From positions 62,001 through 126,000 of the forward strand of contig NZ_AUIA01000013.1 in the NCBI RefSeq assembly GCF_000423465.1: DNA of 64,000 nt, in the 5' to 3' direction. A program made the position numbers and the translations under genes. The notes under the pieces were generated by a model. It saw only the letters and a list, made by a program, of their open reading frames with translations, did no database searches and was not told the DNA's origin. This DNA comes from Propionicicella superfundia DSM 22317. Lineage in GTDB: Bacteria; Actinomycetota; Actinomycetes; Propionibacteriales; Propionibacteriaceae. Shown in pieces: positions 15,407-23,342 of this stretch. How positions within the stretch are numbered: position 1 is the first letter of the stretch; every line of letters begins with the position of its first letter.

Positions 15407-15718
15407 TCACACGTCAGCGCCCGGGCCGGAAATCGCTTCGCGCAACTGCTCGACGGTCGGCGACCCGGCGATCCCAGCTGGCGTGCGGAACATCCGGCAG
15501 GCGAGCCCGACGTGGGTACGCTCGTCGGCGAACGGGTCGATGCCGTCGACGAGCACGGTTGGGGAGCCGTGGAACCCGAGGCGCACGGCGTCCTCGGGGG
15601 TCTCGACCAGCTGACGTATGACCCTGACATCGGATCGGTCGTTGACTACTTCAGCGAGCCGCTGGTCGAGCACCTCCCAGTTGGGGCAGCCGTTGAAATA
15701 CTGCAGGATGATCTCCAT
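15407..15718 (-). CDS. Small thioredoxin-fold protein
   Basis: A 103-residue protein starting MEIILQYFNGCPNWEVLDQR: a thioredoxin-type first strand followed by a single Cys (CPNW) where CxxC would be. VRLGFHGSPTVLVDGIDPF provides the cis-proline segment. Similar small proteins accompany metal and mercury resistance genes. It is the last gene of the minus-strand cadmium operon, 10 bp after lspA, and converges on the zinc-ribbon gene with only 7 bp between stops. With one cysteine at the site it may act in glutathionylation-like or binding chemistry and not as a classical dithiol reductase. Confidence 0.75.
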   Translation of the reverse strand: MEIILQYFNGCPNWEVLDQRLAEVVNDRSDVRVIRQLVETPEDAVRLGFHGSPTVLVDGIDPFADERTHVGLACRMFRTPAGIAGSPTVEQLREAISGPGADV

Positions 15719-15728
15719 GATGGTCCTC

Positions 15729-16253
15729 TCAGTTCTCGTTGCCGCGGATCATCAGAAGCGCTCCGGCGATCGCGGCGGTGACGATCACGACGTCGGCGAC
15801 GTTCCCGATGAACCAGTTCCCGTAGGCGAGGAAGTCCACGACGTGCCCCTGGGCGAACCCTGGAGCACGGAAAAGCCTGTCGCCGGCGTGGGAGGCGGCG
15901 GCCCCGCCAAGCGCGCCGATCACGATCGCCCACCCGGGGTGTCGGACACGGAACGCGAACACGATCGCGGTGACGGTGGCCGCGACGGCCACCAGCGCGA
16001 ACACCCAGGTGGAACCCTCACCGAAGGAGAACGCCGCGCCGGGGTTGTAAGCGAGTTGCAGGCCCAGCAGGTCGCCGATCAGCGGGAGGCGCTCACTTAC
16101 TGTGAGCGTGGCCTCCGCCCATGCCTTCGTCCCCTGATCGATCAGGAGGACGAGCCCGCCGAGCGCGAGTGCCCCCGCCGTGAGCCGCCAACGCCCCCTC
16201 TGCTGCCACTCTCCCGACGTCAGCTCAGCATCGGCAGCCGCGTCCGGGGTCAT
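15729..16253 (-). CDS. lspA: Signal peptidase II (lipoprotein signal peptidase), accessory copy
   Basis: A 174-residue, four-helix membrane aspartic protease that removes signal peptides of diacylglyceryl-prolipoproteins. Family words include LLIDQGTKAWAEATL, LQLAYNPGAAFSFGEG, and the catalytic Asp pair in HAGDRLF and NWFIGNVADV. The Asn of the usual GNxxDR is replaced (GGAAASHAGDRL). It overlaps cadD by 4 nt (ATGA), so it belongs to the cadmium operon. LspA genes are known passengers of cadmium/lead clusters (pbrABC type). With Lgt and Lnt in the copper island, three lipoprotein-processing enzymes occur in one accessory region. Confidence 0.92.
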   Translation of the reverse strand: MTPDAAADAELTSGEWQQRGRWRLTAGALALGGLVLLIDQGTKAWAEATLTVSERLPLIGDLLGLQLAYNPGAAFSFGEGSTWVFALVAVAATVTAIVFAFRVRHPGWAIVIGALGGAAASHAGDRLFRAPGFAQGHVVDFLAYGNWFIGNVADVVIVTAAIAGALLMIRGNEN

Positions 16254-16858
16254 GCGAGGACCTCGACGAGGCGGACGATGACGCCGGAATCGATCAGGAT
16301 GAACAGGCCCAGGCCGATGAACACGACGGGTACGAGCCAGTGCTCGACGCGTTCAAGCGTTTCGGTGACGGCCTTGTGGGTTCCGATCAGGCGCCCAGCA
16401 GCGCACCAGACGGCGACGAGGACGAGGAACACCGCGATCATGACGACGACGTCGCCGGGCGAACTGGTGCGGAAGATCGGCGTGTAGAGGGAGATGTTGT
16501 CGGCCCCGTTGGCGATCGTGATCCCGGCGACGCCCCACAGCCCGACCGCGGTGATCTTCTCGTCGTCGTCATCGTCGTCACCGTTGCGTCGCAGGCCCCG
16601 CACGAGGGTCCAGATGCCGATGCCGAGCGGGATCAGGCCGAGGAAGCCCACCCATTCCTCGGGGACGATGGTCAGGCCGAGCGCGGCGATCACGCTGATC
16701 ACGACGAGGGTGATGAACCCGAGGTACTGGCCTGCGACGATCTGCCACGGTCGCGGCTTCCCTCGGCTAGAGGCCAGGAACAGCACGGTCAGCACGACGA
16801 TGTCATCGATGTTGGTCGCAGCAAACAAGCCGATCGCTGAGCCGATGGTCGCAAGCAT
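16250..16858 (-). CDS. cadD: CadD-family cadmium/heavy-metal transporter
   Basis: A 202-residue protein with about six membrane helices. It opens MLATIGSAIGLFAATNIDDI, where the Asn-Ile-Asp-Asp box is a family mark, and later has ITIANGADNISLYTPIF, a repeat of the same motif as in LysE-superfamily exporters. A cytoplasmic loop carries six consecutive Asp after NG, possibly metal-binding. CadD proteins confer cadmium resistance in Gram-positives. The ATG overlaps the stop of cadA by one base (TGATG), and lspA follows with a 4-nt overlap. Longer frames upstream are antisense-like overlap with cadA and were not used. Confidence 0.9.
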   Translation of the reverse strand: MLATIGSAIGLFAATNIDDIVVLTVLFLASSRGKPRPWQIVAGQYLGFITLVVISVIAALGLTIVPEEWVGFLGLIPLGIGIWTLVRGLRRNGDDDDDDEKITAVGLWGVAGITIANGADNISLYTPIFRTSSPGDVVVMIAVFLVLVAVWCAAGRLIGTHKAVTETLERVEHWLVPVVFIGLGLFILIDSGVIVRLVEVLA

Positions 16859-18774
16859 CAGCTCTCCAGCCGTGGGGTACGCGTGCGGGCGGCGCGGAGT
16901 CCGTTGAGGATCACGACGACCTCGGCGATCTCGTGGACCAGCACCACAGCGGCGAGTCCGAGGACGCCGAACAGCGCGAGCGGCAGCAGCGCGGTGATGA
17001 TCAGCAGCGACAGGACGATGTTCTGGTTGATGATGCGGCGTCCGCGGCGGGCGTGGTCGAACGCGCGCGGGATGAGGCGGAGGTCGTGGCCGGTGAACGC
17101 GACGTCGGCGGACTCGATCGCCGCGTCCGAGCCGGTCGCGCCCATCGCGATGCCGATGTCCGCGGCGGCCAGAGCGGGGGCGTCGTTGATGCCGTCGCCG
17201 ATCATTGCAACCGACCCCGCCTTTGACAGCTCCCCGATCGCGGTCGCTTTGTCTTCGGGACGCAGTTCCGCGCGCACGTCGCTGATACCGGCCTGCGCTG
17301 CCAGCGCCCGTGCCGTGCGGGCGTTGTCGCCGGTGAGCATCGTCACCCCGACGCCCTGCGCCGCGAGAGTCCGCACCACTTCGGGGACCTCGGGACGCAG
17401 CTCGTCGCGGACGCCGATCGCGGCGACAGGGGCCCCGTCGCGGTGCACGATCACAACGGTCATGCCCTGCTCCTCCAGGCCCGCGACCTGGTCGCCGAGC
17501 ACCCCGGCGTCGAGCCAGCGGGGGCTGCCGACGGTGATCCGAGTCCCGTCGATCTTGCCCTCGATGCCGTGCCCGGCCTGCTCGGTCACGCCCTCCGCAG
17601 CCTGGGCTCCGGGGGCTGCGGCGGTGATCGCCGCGGCCAGCGGGTGCGTGCTGTGCTGCTCCAGCGCGGCCGCCCAGGCCAGCGCCTGGGCGTCGGTCAC
17701 GCCGTCCGCGGCGAGGACCGCGGTGACGGCGGGCTCGTTGCGGGTGAGGGTGCCGGTCTTGTCGACGGCGACGTGGCGGACCGTGCCGAAGCGCTCGAAC
17801 ACCGCGCCGGACTTGATGATCACGCCGAACTTGCTCGCCGCGCCGATCGCCGCGACCACCGTCAGCGGCACCGAGATCGCCAGCGCGCACGGGGAGGCGG
17901 CGACGAGGACGACGAGGGCTCGGGTGATCCACAGCTCCGGGTCCCCGAACAGCGAGCCGACCAGGGCGACCAGGGCCGCGAGGACCAGCACGCCCGGGAC
18001 CAGCGGGCGCGCGATCCGGTCCGCGAGGCGCGCTCGCTCGCCCTTCTCCGCCTGCGCCTGCTCCACCAGCTCCACGATGGTCGTGAGCGAGTTGTCGGTG
18101 CCCGCCGCCGTCGTCTCGACCTCCAGCGCACCGGCGCTGTTGATCGCGCCGGCCGACACGGCGTCGCCGGGCTCGACCTCGACCGGGATCGACTCGCCCG
18201 TGATCGCCGAGGTGTCCAGGCTGGAGCGCCCCGCACGGACGACTCCGTCGGTCGCGATCCGCTCGCCGGGACGAACCACCATGACCTGCCCGACCGCGAG
18301 GTCCTTCGCCGCAATCTCCACCGAAGCGCCGTCGCGGCGCACGGTCGCGGTGTCGGGGACCAGCTTCAGCAGCGCTCGCAGCCCGCCGCGGGCGCGGTCC
18401 ATCGCCTTGTCCTCCAGCGCCTCTGCGATCGAGTAGAGGAACGCCAGCGCCGCAGCCTCTTCGACGTAGCCGAGGACGACTGCGCCGACCGCGCTGATCG
18501 TCATCAGCAGCCCGATGCCCAGCTTGCCCTTGAACAGCTTCCGGATCGCGCCCGGCGTGAACGTCGACGCGCCCAGCAGCAAGCCGACCCAGAACAGCAC
18601 CAGTGCCGGGATCTCCATGCCGGACCACTCAAGGATCAGACCAGCGAGGAACGCGACACCGGAGAAGACCGGCACCATGATCCCGCGGTCCCTCCACCAG
18701 GGCCGCTCCTTCTCCTCGCTCTCATCGACTGCCGTGGTCGTCGGCTCGTGCTCGCAGCCGCATGCCGCGCTCAC
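16858..18774 (-). CDS. cadA: P1B-type heavy-metal ATPase (Cd/Zn/Co class) with SPC motif
   Basis: 638 residues from a GTG at 18774 that overlaps the cmtR stop (GTGA). N-terminal SAACGCEHEP may bind metal; no HMA domain is present. Core motifs: TGES, the membrane metal site VAASPCALAISVP, DKTGTLT, STHPLAAAI, MLTGDNART and [16 protein letters not shown], then a last helix with VLVHEIAEVVVILNGLRA. SPC in place of CPC and a His-Glu in the last helix are features of the P1B-4 class (Co/Fe/Zn, some Cd), not of classical CadA/ZntA. Linkage to CmtR and CadD still suggests Cd. By family it exports the divalent ion using ATP. The longer frame from 18828 overlaps cmtR and is unlikely. Confidence 0.88.
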   Translation of the reverse strand: MSAACGCEHEPTTTAVDESEEKERPWWRDRGIMVPVFSGVAFLAGLILEWSGMEIPALVLFWVGLLLGASTFTPGAIRKLFKGKLGIGLLMTISAVGAVVLGYVEEAAALAFLYSIAEALEDKAMDRARGGLRALLKLVPDTATVRRDGASVEIAAKDLAVGQVMVVRPGERIATDGVVRAGRSSLDTSAITGESIPVEVEPGDAVSAGAINSAGALEVETTAAGTDNSLTTIVELVEQAQAEKGERARLADRIARPLVPGVLVLAALVALVGSLFGDPELWITRALVVLVAASPCALAISVPLTVVAAIGAASKFGVIIKSGAVFERFGTVRHVAVDKTGTLTRNEPAVTAVLAADGVTDAQALAWAAALEQHSTHPLAAAITAAAPGAQAAEGVTEQAGHGIEGKIDGTRITVGSPRWLDAGVLGDQVAGLEEQGMTVVIVHRDGAPVAAIGVRDELRPEVPEVVRTLAAQGVGVTMLTGDNARTARALAAQAGISDVRAELRPEDKATAIGELSKAGSVAMIGDGINDAPALAAADIGIAMGATGSDAAIESADVAFTGHDLRLIPRAFDHARRGRRIINQNIVLSLLIITALLPLALFGVLGLAAVVLVHEIAEVVVILNGLRAARTRTPRLES

Positions 18775-19130
18775 GCGTCTGCTCCCGCTCCGCAGCAACC
18801 CGGAACGGTGCACGACGAGTCCACGCACGGAGCGTGCTCGTCGACAGCCAGAGTCACATCCACCAGCGCGATGAGAGCGGCCGCGAGGTGCGGATCAGCG
18901 ATCTCATACCTAGTCTGGCGACCCTCCGGCTCAGCGACCACGATGCCGCAGTCGCGCAGGCAGGTGAGGTGGTTCGACACGTTCGAGCGAGCCAGCTCCA
19001 GCTCACGCGAGAGCACCGCCGGGTAGCTCGGTCCCTCGAGCAGGGTCATCAGGATCCGGGAACGCGTCGGATCCGCCATGGCCCGGCCGAGCCGGTTCAT
19101 GACGTCGAGTCGAGAAGCAATAGTCAGCAT
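18771..19130 (-). CDS. cmtR: CmtR-like ArsR-family Cd/Pb-sensing repressor
   Basis: A 119-residue winged-helix repressor. Starting at the ATG at 19130, the cysteines fall at 57 and 61 (SNHLTCLRDCGIV, in the recognition helix) and 102 (EHAPC). These are the numbers of the Cd/Pb ligands described for mycobacterial CmtR, which strongly supports both the start and the metal. Extra cysteines follow in the tail (SSC and PGCCG). It should repress this operon and release DNA on binding Cd or Pb. Upstream in-frame ATG at 19160 would add a hydrophobic Cys-rich extension; a TATAGT box 7 nt before the ATG at 19130 argues for a leaderless transcript starting there. Confidence 0.92.
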   Translation of the reverse strand: MLTIASRLDVMNRLGRAMADPTRSRILMTLLEGPSYPAVLSRELELARSNVSNHLTCLRDCGIVVAEPEGRQTRYEIADPHLAAALIALVDVTLAVDEHAPCVDSSCTVPGCCGAGADA

Positions 19131-19150
19131 GCACTGAACTATACAGCACA
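19131..19150 (-). promoter_or_regulatory. Leaderless promoter of the cmtR-cad operon
   Basis: On the minus strand TATAGT (19143-19138) is followed after 7 nt by the cmtR ATG, the spacing that makes the A of ATG the first transcribed base. CTGTATAGTTCAG around it is a partial dyad that may be the CmtR site. No convincing -35 is visible. Confidence 0.5.
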
Positions 19151-19221
19151 GGCTGATCAATCGCCGGATGCATCAGCCTCCGCCACAAGGCGAAACAGCA
19201 GTCGACATCTGATGAATACGC

Positions 19222-19252
19222 GACTCAGCAACAATCGGTGCTACCAGTACAA
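19222..19252 (+). repeat. 31-bp direct repeat, left copy
   Basis: The unit starts GACTCAGCAACAATCGG and ends CCAGTACAA. The identical unit is at 20666-20696. Without the IS the two would stand head to tail as a perfect tandem pair. Confidence 0.9.
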
Positions 19253-19261
19253 GACTCAGCA

Positions 19262-20665
19262 GTGGAGTCCATCAGAGTGGTGTACGGATTCGGCGGCGAG
19301 CGTGTCGTTGTGATGTAGGCGACGGCCACCGCGTGATCCTTCGAGTGATCTCTCACAACCGACTCGAAGAAGGACACAACGATGACCGTCACTCCAAGTA
19401 TCGATGGCGCGCGGCTGATCGAGGAACAGCTGGCCCAGGCCAGCCCTGATCTGTTGCGCGAGCTGCTGACCACCTTCATCAACACGCTGATGTCGGCGGA
19501 GGCCGACGCGGTGTGCGGCGCCGCCTACGGCACCAGCTCACCGGAGCGGTCGAACCGGCGCAACGGCTACCGGCACCGCGACTTCGACACCCGCACCGGC
19601 ACCCTGGAGCTCGAGATCCCGAAGCTCCGGACCGGCACCTACTTCCCTGAGTGGCTTCTCGAGCGCCGCAAACGGGCCGAACGAGCCCTCACCAGTGTGG
19701 TGGCGACCTGCTACTTGCTCGGCGTCAGCACCCGACGAATGGACAAGCTGGTCCAATCCCTCGGCATCACCACACTGTCGAAGTCGCAGGTCTCGGAGAT
19801 GGCCAAGGACCTCGACGGCCAGGTCGAGCAGTTCCGCACCCGCCGCCTCGACGACGCCGGCCCGTTCACGTTCGTGGCCGCCGACGCGCTGGTGTTGAAG
19901 GTCCGTGAGGGCGGCCGGGTCGTCGGCGTCCACGCCCTTGTCGCGACCGGTGTCGACGCCGACGGGCACCGCCAAGTGCTGGGGGTGCAGGTCACCACAG
20001 CCGAGGACGGCGCCGGCTGGCTCGCGTTCTTCCGGGACCTGGTCGCCCGCGGCCTGCACGGGGTCAGGCTGGTCACCTCCGACGCCCACGCCGGCCTCGT
20101 CGCCGCGATCACTGCGACCATGCCCGGCGCCGCCTGGCAACGCTGCCGAACCCACTACGCGGCGAACCTGATGTCGGCCACCCCCAAGAGCAGTTGGCCC
20201 TGGGTCAAAGCACTCCTGCATTCGGTGTACGACCAGCCCGACGCCGACGCGGTCAACGACCAGTTCGACCGGATCGTCGACGCGCTGGCCAACAAGCTGC
20301 CCGCTGCGGCCGAACACCTCGAGACCGCCCGAGCCGACATCCTCGCCTTCACCGCGTTCCCCAAAGAGGTGTGGCGACAGATCTGGTCAAACAACCCCAA
20401 CGAACGACTCAACCGCGAAATCCGGCGCCGCACCGACGTCGTCGGCATCTTCCCCGACCGGACCAGCATCATCCGCCTCGTCGGCGCCGTCCTGGCCGAA
20501 CAACACGACGAATGGGCCGAAGCCCGCCGCTACCTCGGACTCGATGTCCTAGCCAAATCACAGGCCACCACCACCGAGCAGGAGGTGACCGACCAGCCCA
20601 TCCTCCAGGCCCTCACGGCCTGAACCCCGAAGGATCAGCCGTACACCACTCCGAAGGACTTGACC
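19262..20665 (+). mobile_element. IS256-family insertion sequence (1404 bp)
   Basis: Imperfect terminal inverted repeats of 26-27 bp bound the element: 19262-19287 and 20639-20665 share GAGTGGTGTACGG at the inner ends and AGTCC near the outer ends. A 9-bp target duplication GACTCAGCA is present at 19253-19261 and 20666-20674. One transposase gene fills it. Ends, duplication and open reading frame all look intact, so it is probably recent and active or recently so. It landed within a 31-bp tandem repeat. Confidence 0.92.
19382..20623 (+). CDS. IS256/Mutator-family DDE transposase
   Basis: 413 residues, the usual length. It opens with ASPDLLRELLTTFINTLMSAEADAVCGA, then RNGYRHRDFDTRTGTLELEIPKLR, the zinc-knuckle-like DNA-binding part. 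The catalytic domain shows FVAADALVLKV (first Asp), GVRLVTSDAHAGLV (second Asp), CRTHYAANL (the C-x2-H signature) and the final Glu in the helix after SNNPNERLNREIRRRTDVVGIFP. All catalytic positions are present. The ATG is 94 bp inside the left end. The enzyme would excise and insert the element by a copy-out route typical of the family. Confidence 0.96.
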   Translation: MTVTPSIDGARLIEEQLAQASPDLLRELLTTFINTLMSAEADAVCGAAYGTSSPERSNRRNGYRHRDFDTRTGTLELEIPKLRTGTYFPEWLLERRKRAERALTSVVATCYLLGVSTRRMDKLVQSLGITTLSKSQVSEMAKDLDGQVEQFRTRRLDDAGPFTFVAADALVLKVREGGRVVGVHALVATGVDADGHRQVLGVQVTTAEDGAGWLAFFRDLVARGLHGVRLVTSDAHAGLVAAITATMPGAAWQRCRTHYAANLMSATPKSSWPWVKALLHSVYDQPDADAVNDQFDRIVDALANKLPAAAEHLETARADILAFTAFPKEVWRQIWSNNPNERLNREIRRRTDVVGIFPDRTSIIRLVGAVLAEQHDEWAEARRYLGLDVLAKSQATTTEQEVTDQPILQALTA

Positions 20666-20696
20666 GACTCAGCAACAATCGGTGCTACCAGTACAA
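20666..20696 (+). repeat. 31-bp direct repeat, right copy (includes the IS target duplication)
   Basis: Identical to 19222-19252. Its first 9 bases are also the right-hand target-site duplication of the IS. The original locus therefore held two abutting 31-bp copies; whether they are an attachment site, iterons or operator is unknown. Confidence 0.85.
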
Positions 20697-21111
20697 CTTG
20701 CGTGGGGCAACCTCTCATTGGAGGACCGATTGGACGGGACCGTGCTCATTTGGCATGTCGGTCCAGCAGGTCGCCGTTCCTTGGACGATGACCGCTACCG
20801 GCGTCGACCATCTCTACCGAGGCCTGCTCACGATCGACTGCTCCGTCGAAGCTGGCGTGGTGATGGGAATGAGGGATACCCCGCCCGACGGCGAGTGACC
20901 AGCAACGTTGGCCGGTCGCTCGTTACGGTCAAGAGTGGTAGCCATCCGTCAAGCCTCCCTCCCGGCAAGTCCGGGATATACCGCCGTCGACTTTGACGAC
21001 CGCTACTGGGCAGTTGAGTAACCACACGCCCGTCGGCAGAGTCGAGCACACCCGATGGGCGCCCAAGGGGATGAGGGCCGCTTGGCCGCTTGCTCGGACG
21101 TCCAACAGGGT
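20697..21111. other. Non-coding or degraded stretch after the IS
   Basis: About 400 bp between the right 31-bp repeat and the VirB4 remnant. Short open frames exist but carry no recognisable domain, ribosome binding site or codon pattern. It is probably scrap from earlier recombination. Confidence 0.5.
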
Positions 21112-22126
21112 GTACACGCGGTCGCTGCCGTTCGGAAGGCGCGTGTACGTGCCTGGCGACCCGAAGGGCGAACACACCGCCGTTGCGAACGCCGTCGGCG
21201 GGCGTGCCATCGTCCTCGGCCACGGCCTGAACACTCGCTTGAATCCACTCGACGAAGGCCACCGCCCGACAGGGCTCTCGGATGAGCAGTGGGCCTCGAC
21301 CGTCTCTGCGCGACGCCGTGACCTGATCGGCGCGCTCGCGGAGACGGTGCTCGCGCGCGGGTTGTCGCCGTTGGAGCACACCGCGATCGACATCGCCCTG
21401 ACCCAGACGGTGCGGGAGAACGACGTGCCGATCCTGCCGATGGTCGTCGATCGCGTCCTTGCCCCGAGCACGGACGCCGACGGCAGGCTGGCTGAGGACG
21501 GCCGACTCGTCGGCCACGCGCTCCGCCGTCTCGTCGCAGGTGACCTGGCCGGTCTGTTCGACGGGCCTTCGACGGTCGCGTTCGATCCGTCGTTGCCGAT
21601 GATCTCGCTCGACCTCTCGCGGGTCACCGAGAACTCGACCCTCATTTCGGTGTTGATGACGTGCTCGTCGGCGTGGATGGAGTCCGCGCTGCTCGACCCG
21701 AACGGCGGGCAGCGGTGGGTGATCTACGACGAGGCCTGGCGGCTCATGTCCCATCCCGCGTTGTTGCGGCGGATGGATGCGCACTGGCGACTCGCACGGC
21801 ACTACGGGATCGCGAACATGCTGATCTTCCACAAGCTCACCGACCTCGACAACGTGGGCGACCAAGGCTCCGCCATGCGCTCCCTGGCCAACTCACTGCT
21901 CGCGAATGCAGAGACCCGGATCGTGTATCGGCAGGAGTCCGACCAGCTCGGGCCGACCGCGACCGCCCTCGGCCTGACCGGTACCGAGCAGCAGCTCCTG
22001 CCGAACCTCGGCGTCGGCCAGGGCCTGTGGCGGATCAAGGCCAGGAGCTTCGTCTGCCAACACCAACTCCACCCCGACGAACTCGCCCTGTTCGACACCA
22101 GCAGCCGCGCCGCGGGAAACGTCTAG
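21112..22126 (+). pseudogene. VirB4/TraC-like conjugation ATPase, N-terminally truncated remnant
   Basis: The recognisable part begins around TRSLPFGRRVYVPGDPKGEH and continues through TRLNPLDEG to the Walker B WVIYDEAWRLM and a conserved end with SLLANAETRIVYRQESDQL. This is the C-terminal two-thirds of the ATP-binding protein of actinobacterial conjugative elements. The Walker A and the whole N-terminal half are missing. An ATG at 20993 opens a longer frame, but its first ~40 residues do not look like the family. Without Walker A it should not hydrolyse ATP. It is evidence for a once larger conjugative element here. Confidence 0.8.
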
Positions 22127-22267
22127 AAGTTCCGGCGATTTTCGACGGTTTTCGCACGAACTTCAATGCTCACCGTGTCTACAGGCTGTCTGGGGGTTGA
22201 TGTTCGAGGAACATCCGCGCTCACCAGGCGAGGGGTGGTGTGCTCAGCGCCGGTCGCGCGTTGATTG

Positions 22268-22636
22268 TCAGGAACTGGAAGCCGGGGACGCCGGCCTGCG
22301 GAGCTTCTTGCCTCGGTCCCACTGCGTCGCATCGAGCGGCGATCCGTCGGCGCTCCATCGTTCCCAGAGGCCGTGCTTCTGGTCTTCGAGGAAGCCGCCG
22401 CGTTGGAGCAGGCCGCCGTTGGCTCGATACCAGGTCCACGCTCCGTGCAAGGCTCCACGCCGGTACTCGCCCTCGGATCGGAGCGTCCCGTTCGCGAAGT
22501 AGTGCCGCCAGACACCGTGGCGCTCGTCTTCGACGTACTCGCCGGTGATTGTGCCTCCGTGCGGGTCCGCCTCAGACCACAGCCCGGTCTTGCGGCCCTG
22601 ATCGTCGTGCCCGTTGGGCGCGGACTCCACGCTCAT
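22268..22636 (-). CDS. YwqK-like MORN-type repeat protein
   Basis: 122 residues made of four to five repeats of the form G-xW-xxY/F-xNG-xLxxxGxY-xxG-xxHG (TGLWSEADPHGGTITGEY, GVWRHYFANGTLRSEGEY, GAWTWYRANGGLLQRGGF, GLWERWSADGSPL). These MORN-like beta-hairpin repeats occur in YwqK-family proteins, sometimes annotated as antitoxins, but there is no toxin partner here. It overlaps the VOC gene by 4 nt and is the last gene of a three-gene operon under an ArsR-type regulator. Role unknown; protein binding is likely. Confidence 0.75.
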   Translation of the reverse strand: MSVESAPNGHDDQGRKTGLWSEADPHGGTITGEYVEDERHGVWRHYFANGTLRSEGEYRRGALHGAWTWYRANGGLLQRGGFLEDQKHGLWERWSADGSPLDATQWDRGKKLRRPASPASSS

Positions 22637-23022
22637 GCGGGGCTCGTGAGCTGGATCAGATTGCCGCAGGTGTCATCCAGCACCACGGTGACCATTGGTC
22701 CCATCGTCACCGGCGCCTGTCTGAATGTCACTCCTCGCGCCACGAGATCGTCATAGACGGCGGCCACGTCGTCGACGGCAAAGGACGTCAGCGGGATGCC
22801 GTCCTCGACCAGTGCCTGCTTGAACGCTTTCGCGGCGGGATGGGCATCGGGCTCCAGCAGCAGCTCGACGCCGTCGGGCTCGTTCGCGCCGACGACGGTG
22901 AGCCACCGGTGCTCGCCCAGCGGGATGTCGGTCTTGGCGACGAAGCCGAGCATGTCGGTGTAAAATGTGAGCGCTTTGGCCTGCTCGTCGACCAGCACGC
23001 TCGTGACATTGATCCTGGGCAT
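22633..23022 (-). CDS. VOC-superfamily (glyoxalase/bleomycin-resistance fold) protein
   Basis: 129 residues with two beta-alpha-beta-beta-beta modules: INVTSVLVDEQAKALTFYTD then LGFVAKTD, GVELLLEPDAHPAAKAFKQ, and the second half VDDVAAVYDDLVARGVTFRQ with TVVLDDTCGNLIQLTSP. The DxxGNxxxL end carries the usual metal-site region. VOC proteins act as glyoxalases, dioxygenases or drug binders, and the substrate cannot be told from the sequence. Next to an ArsR-type repressor gene this pair is common and often annotated as a stress or xenobiotic detoxification unit. Confidence 0.85.
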   Translation of the reverse strand: MPRINVTSVLVDEQAKALTFYTDMLGFVAKTDIPLGEHRWLTVVGANEPDGVELLLEPDAHPAAKAFKQALVEDGIPLTSFAVDDVAAVYDDLVARGVTFRQAPVTMGPMVTVVLDDTCGNLIQLTSPA

Positions 23023-23029
23023 GATGTGC

Positions 23030-23311
23030 TTACTCCTTGAGTCGGTGTAGTGGCCAGCGGTCGACGATTGAACGCAGCGGCTCGGTGTTCAGGTGATGGA
23101 TCTTCGTCCGCCCTTCCCGGCGCGAGCGGACCAGACCAGCCTCTTCCAGGACGGCCAGGTGCTGGGAGATGGCCTGCCGCGTCGACGTGCTGCCGTGCCG
23201 CATCGCCAGACGCGAGCAGATCTCGAACAGCGACTGCCCATCACGCTCAGCGAGCTCGTCCAGGATCGTCCGCCGTGTCGGGTCTGCCAACGCCTTGAAG
23301 ACATCACCCAT
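23030..23311 (-). CDS. ArsR-family winged-helix repressor
   Basis: 93 residues opening MGDVFKALADPTRRTILDEL, the ArsR N-terminus, with the HTH STRQAISQHLAVLEEAGLV and the wing SRREGRTKIHHLN. No cysteine pair of the metal-sensing kind is at the recognition helix, so this belongs to the SdpR/non-metal type. A perfect 8-bp inverted repeat lies just upstream over its promoter, so autoregulation is likely. It heads the minus-strand operon ArsR-VOC-YwqK, with 7 bp to the VOC gene. Confidence 0.9.
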   Translation of the reverse strand: MGDVFKALADPTRRTILDELAERDGQSLFEICSRLAMRHGSTSTRQAISQHLAVLEEAGLVRSRREGRTKIHHLNTEPLRSIVDRWPLHRLKE

Positions 23312-23317
23312 CCCTCG

Positions 23318-23342
23318 ACTATAGGCAAGTGGCTACTTGCCT
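23318..23342 (-). promoter_or_regulatory. ArsR operator and leaderless promoter
   Basis: AGGCAAGT-GGCT-ACTTGCCT (23323-23342) is a perfect palindrome with 8-bp arms. On the minus strand TATAGT (23323-23318) follows directly and the ATG comes 6 nt later, so the transcript should be leaderless and repressor binding should block the promoter. Confidence 0.7.

Noticed and set aside
16859-18628. Upstream extension of the cadD frame to 592 more residues
   Set aside because: It overlaps cadA in another frame and is Arg/Gly-rich noise. CadD starts at 16858.
19222-20696. 31-bp repeats as a two-repeat CRISPR
   Set aside because: The interval is a complete IS with its own ends and target duplication. 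Without it the units abut with no spacer.
20993-21111. ATG 20993 as the genuine start of the VirB4-like protein
   Set aside because: The first ~40 residues do not match the family and Walker A is missing, so the frame is a chance extension of a truncated gene.
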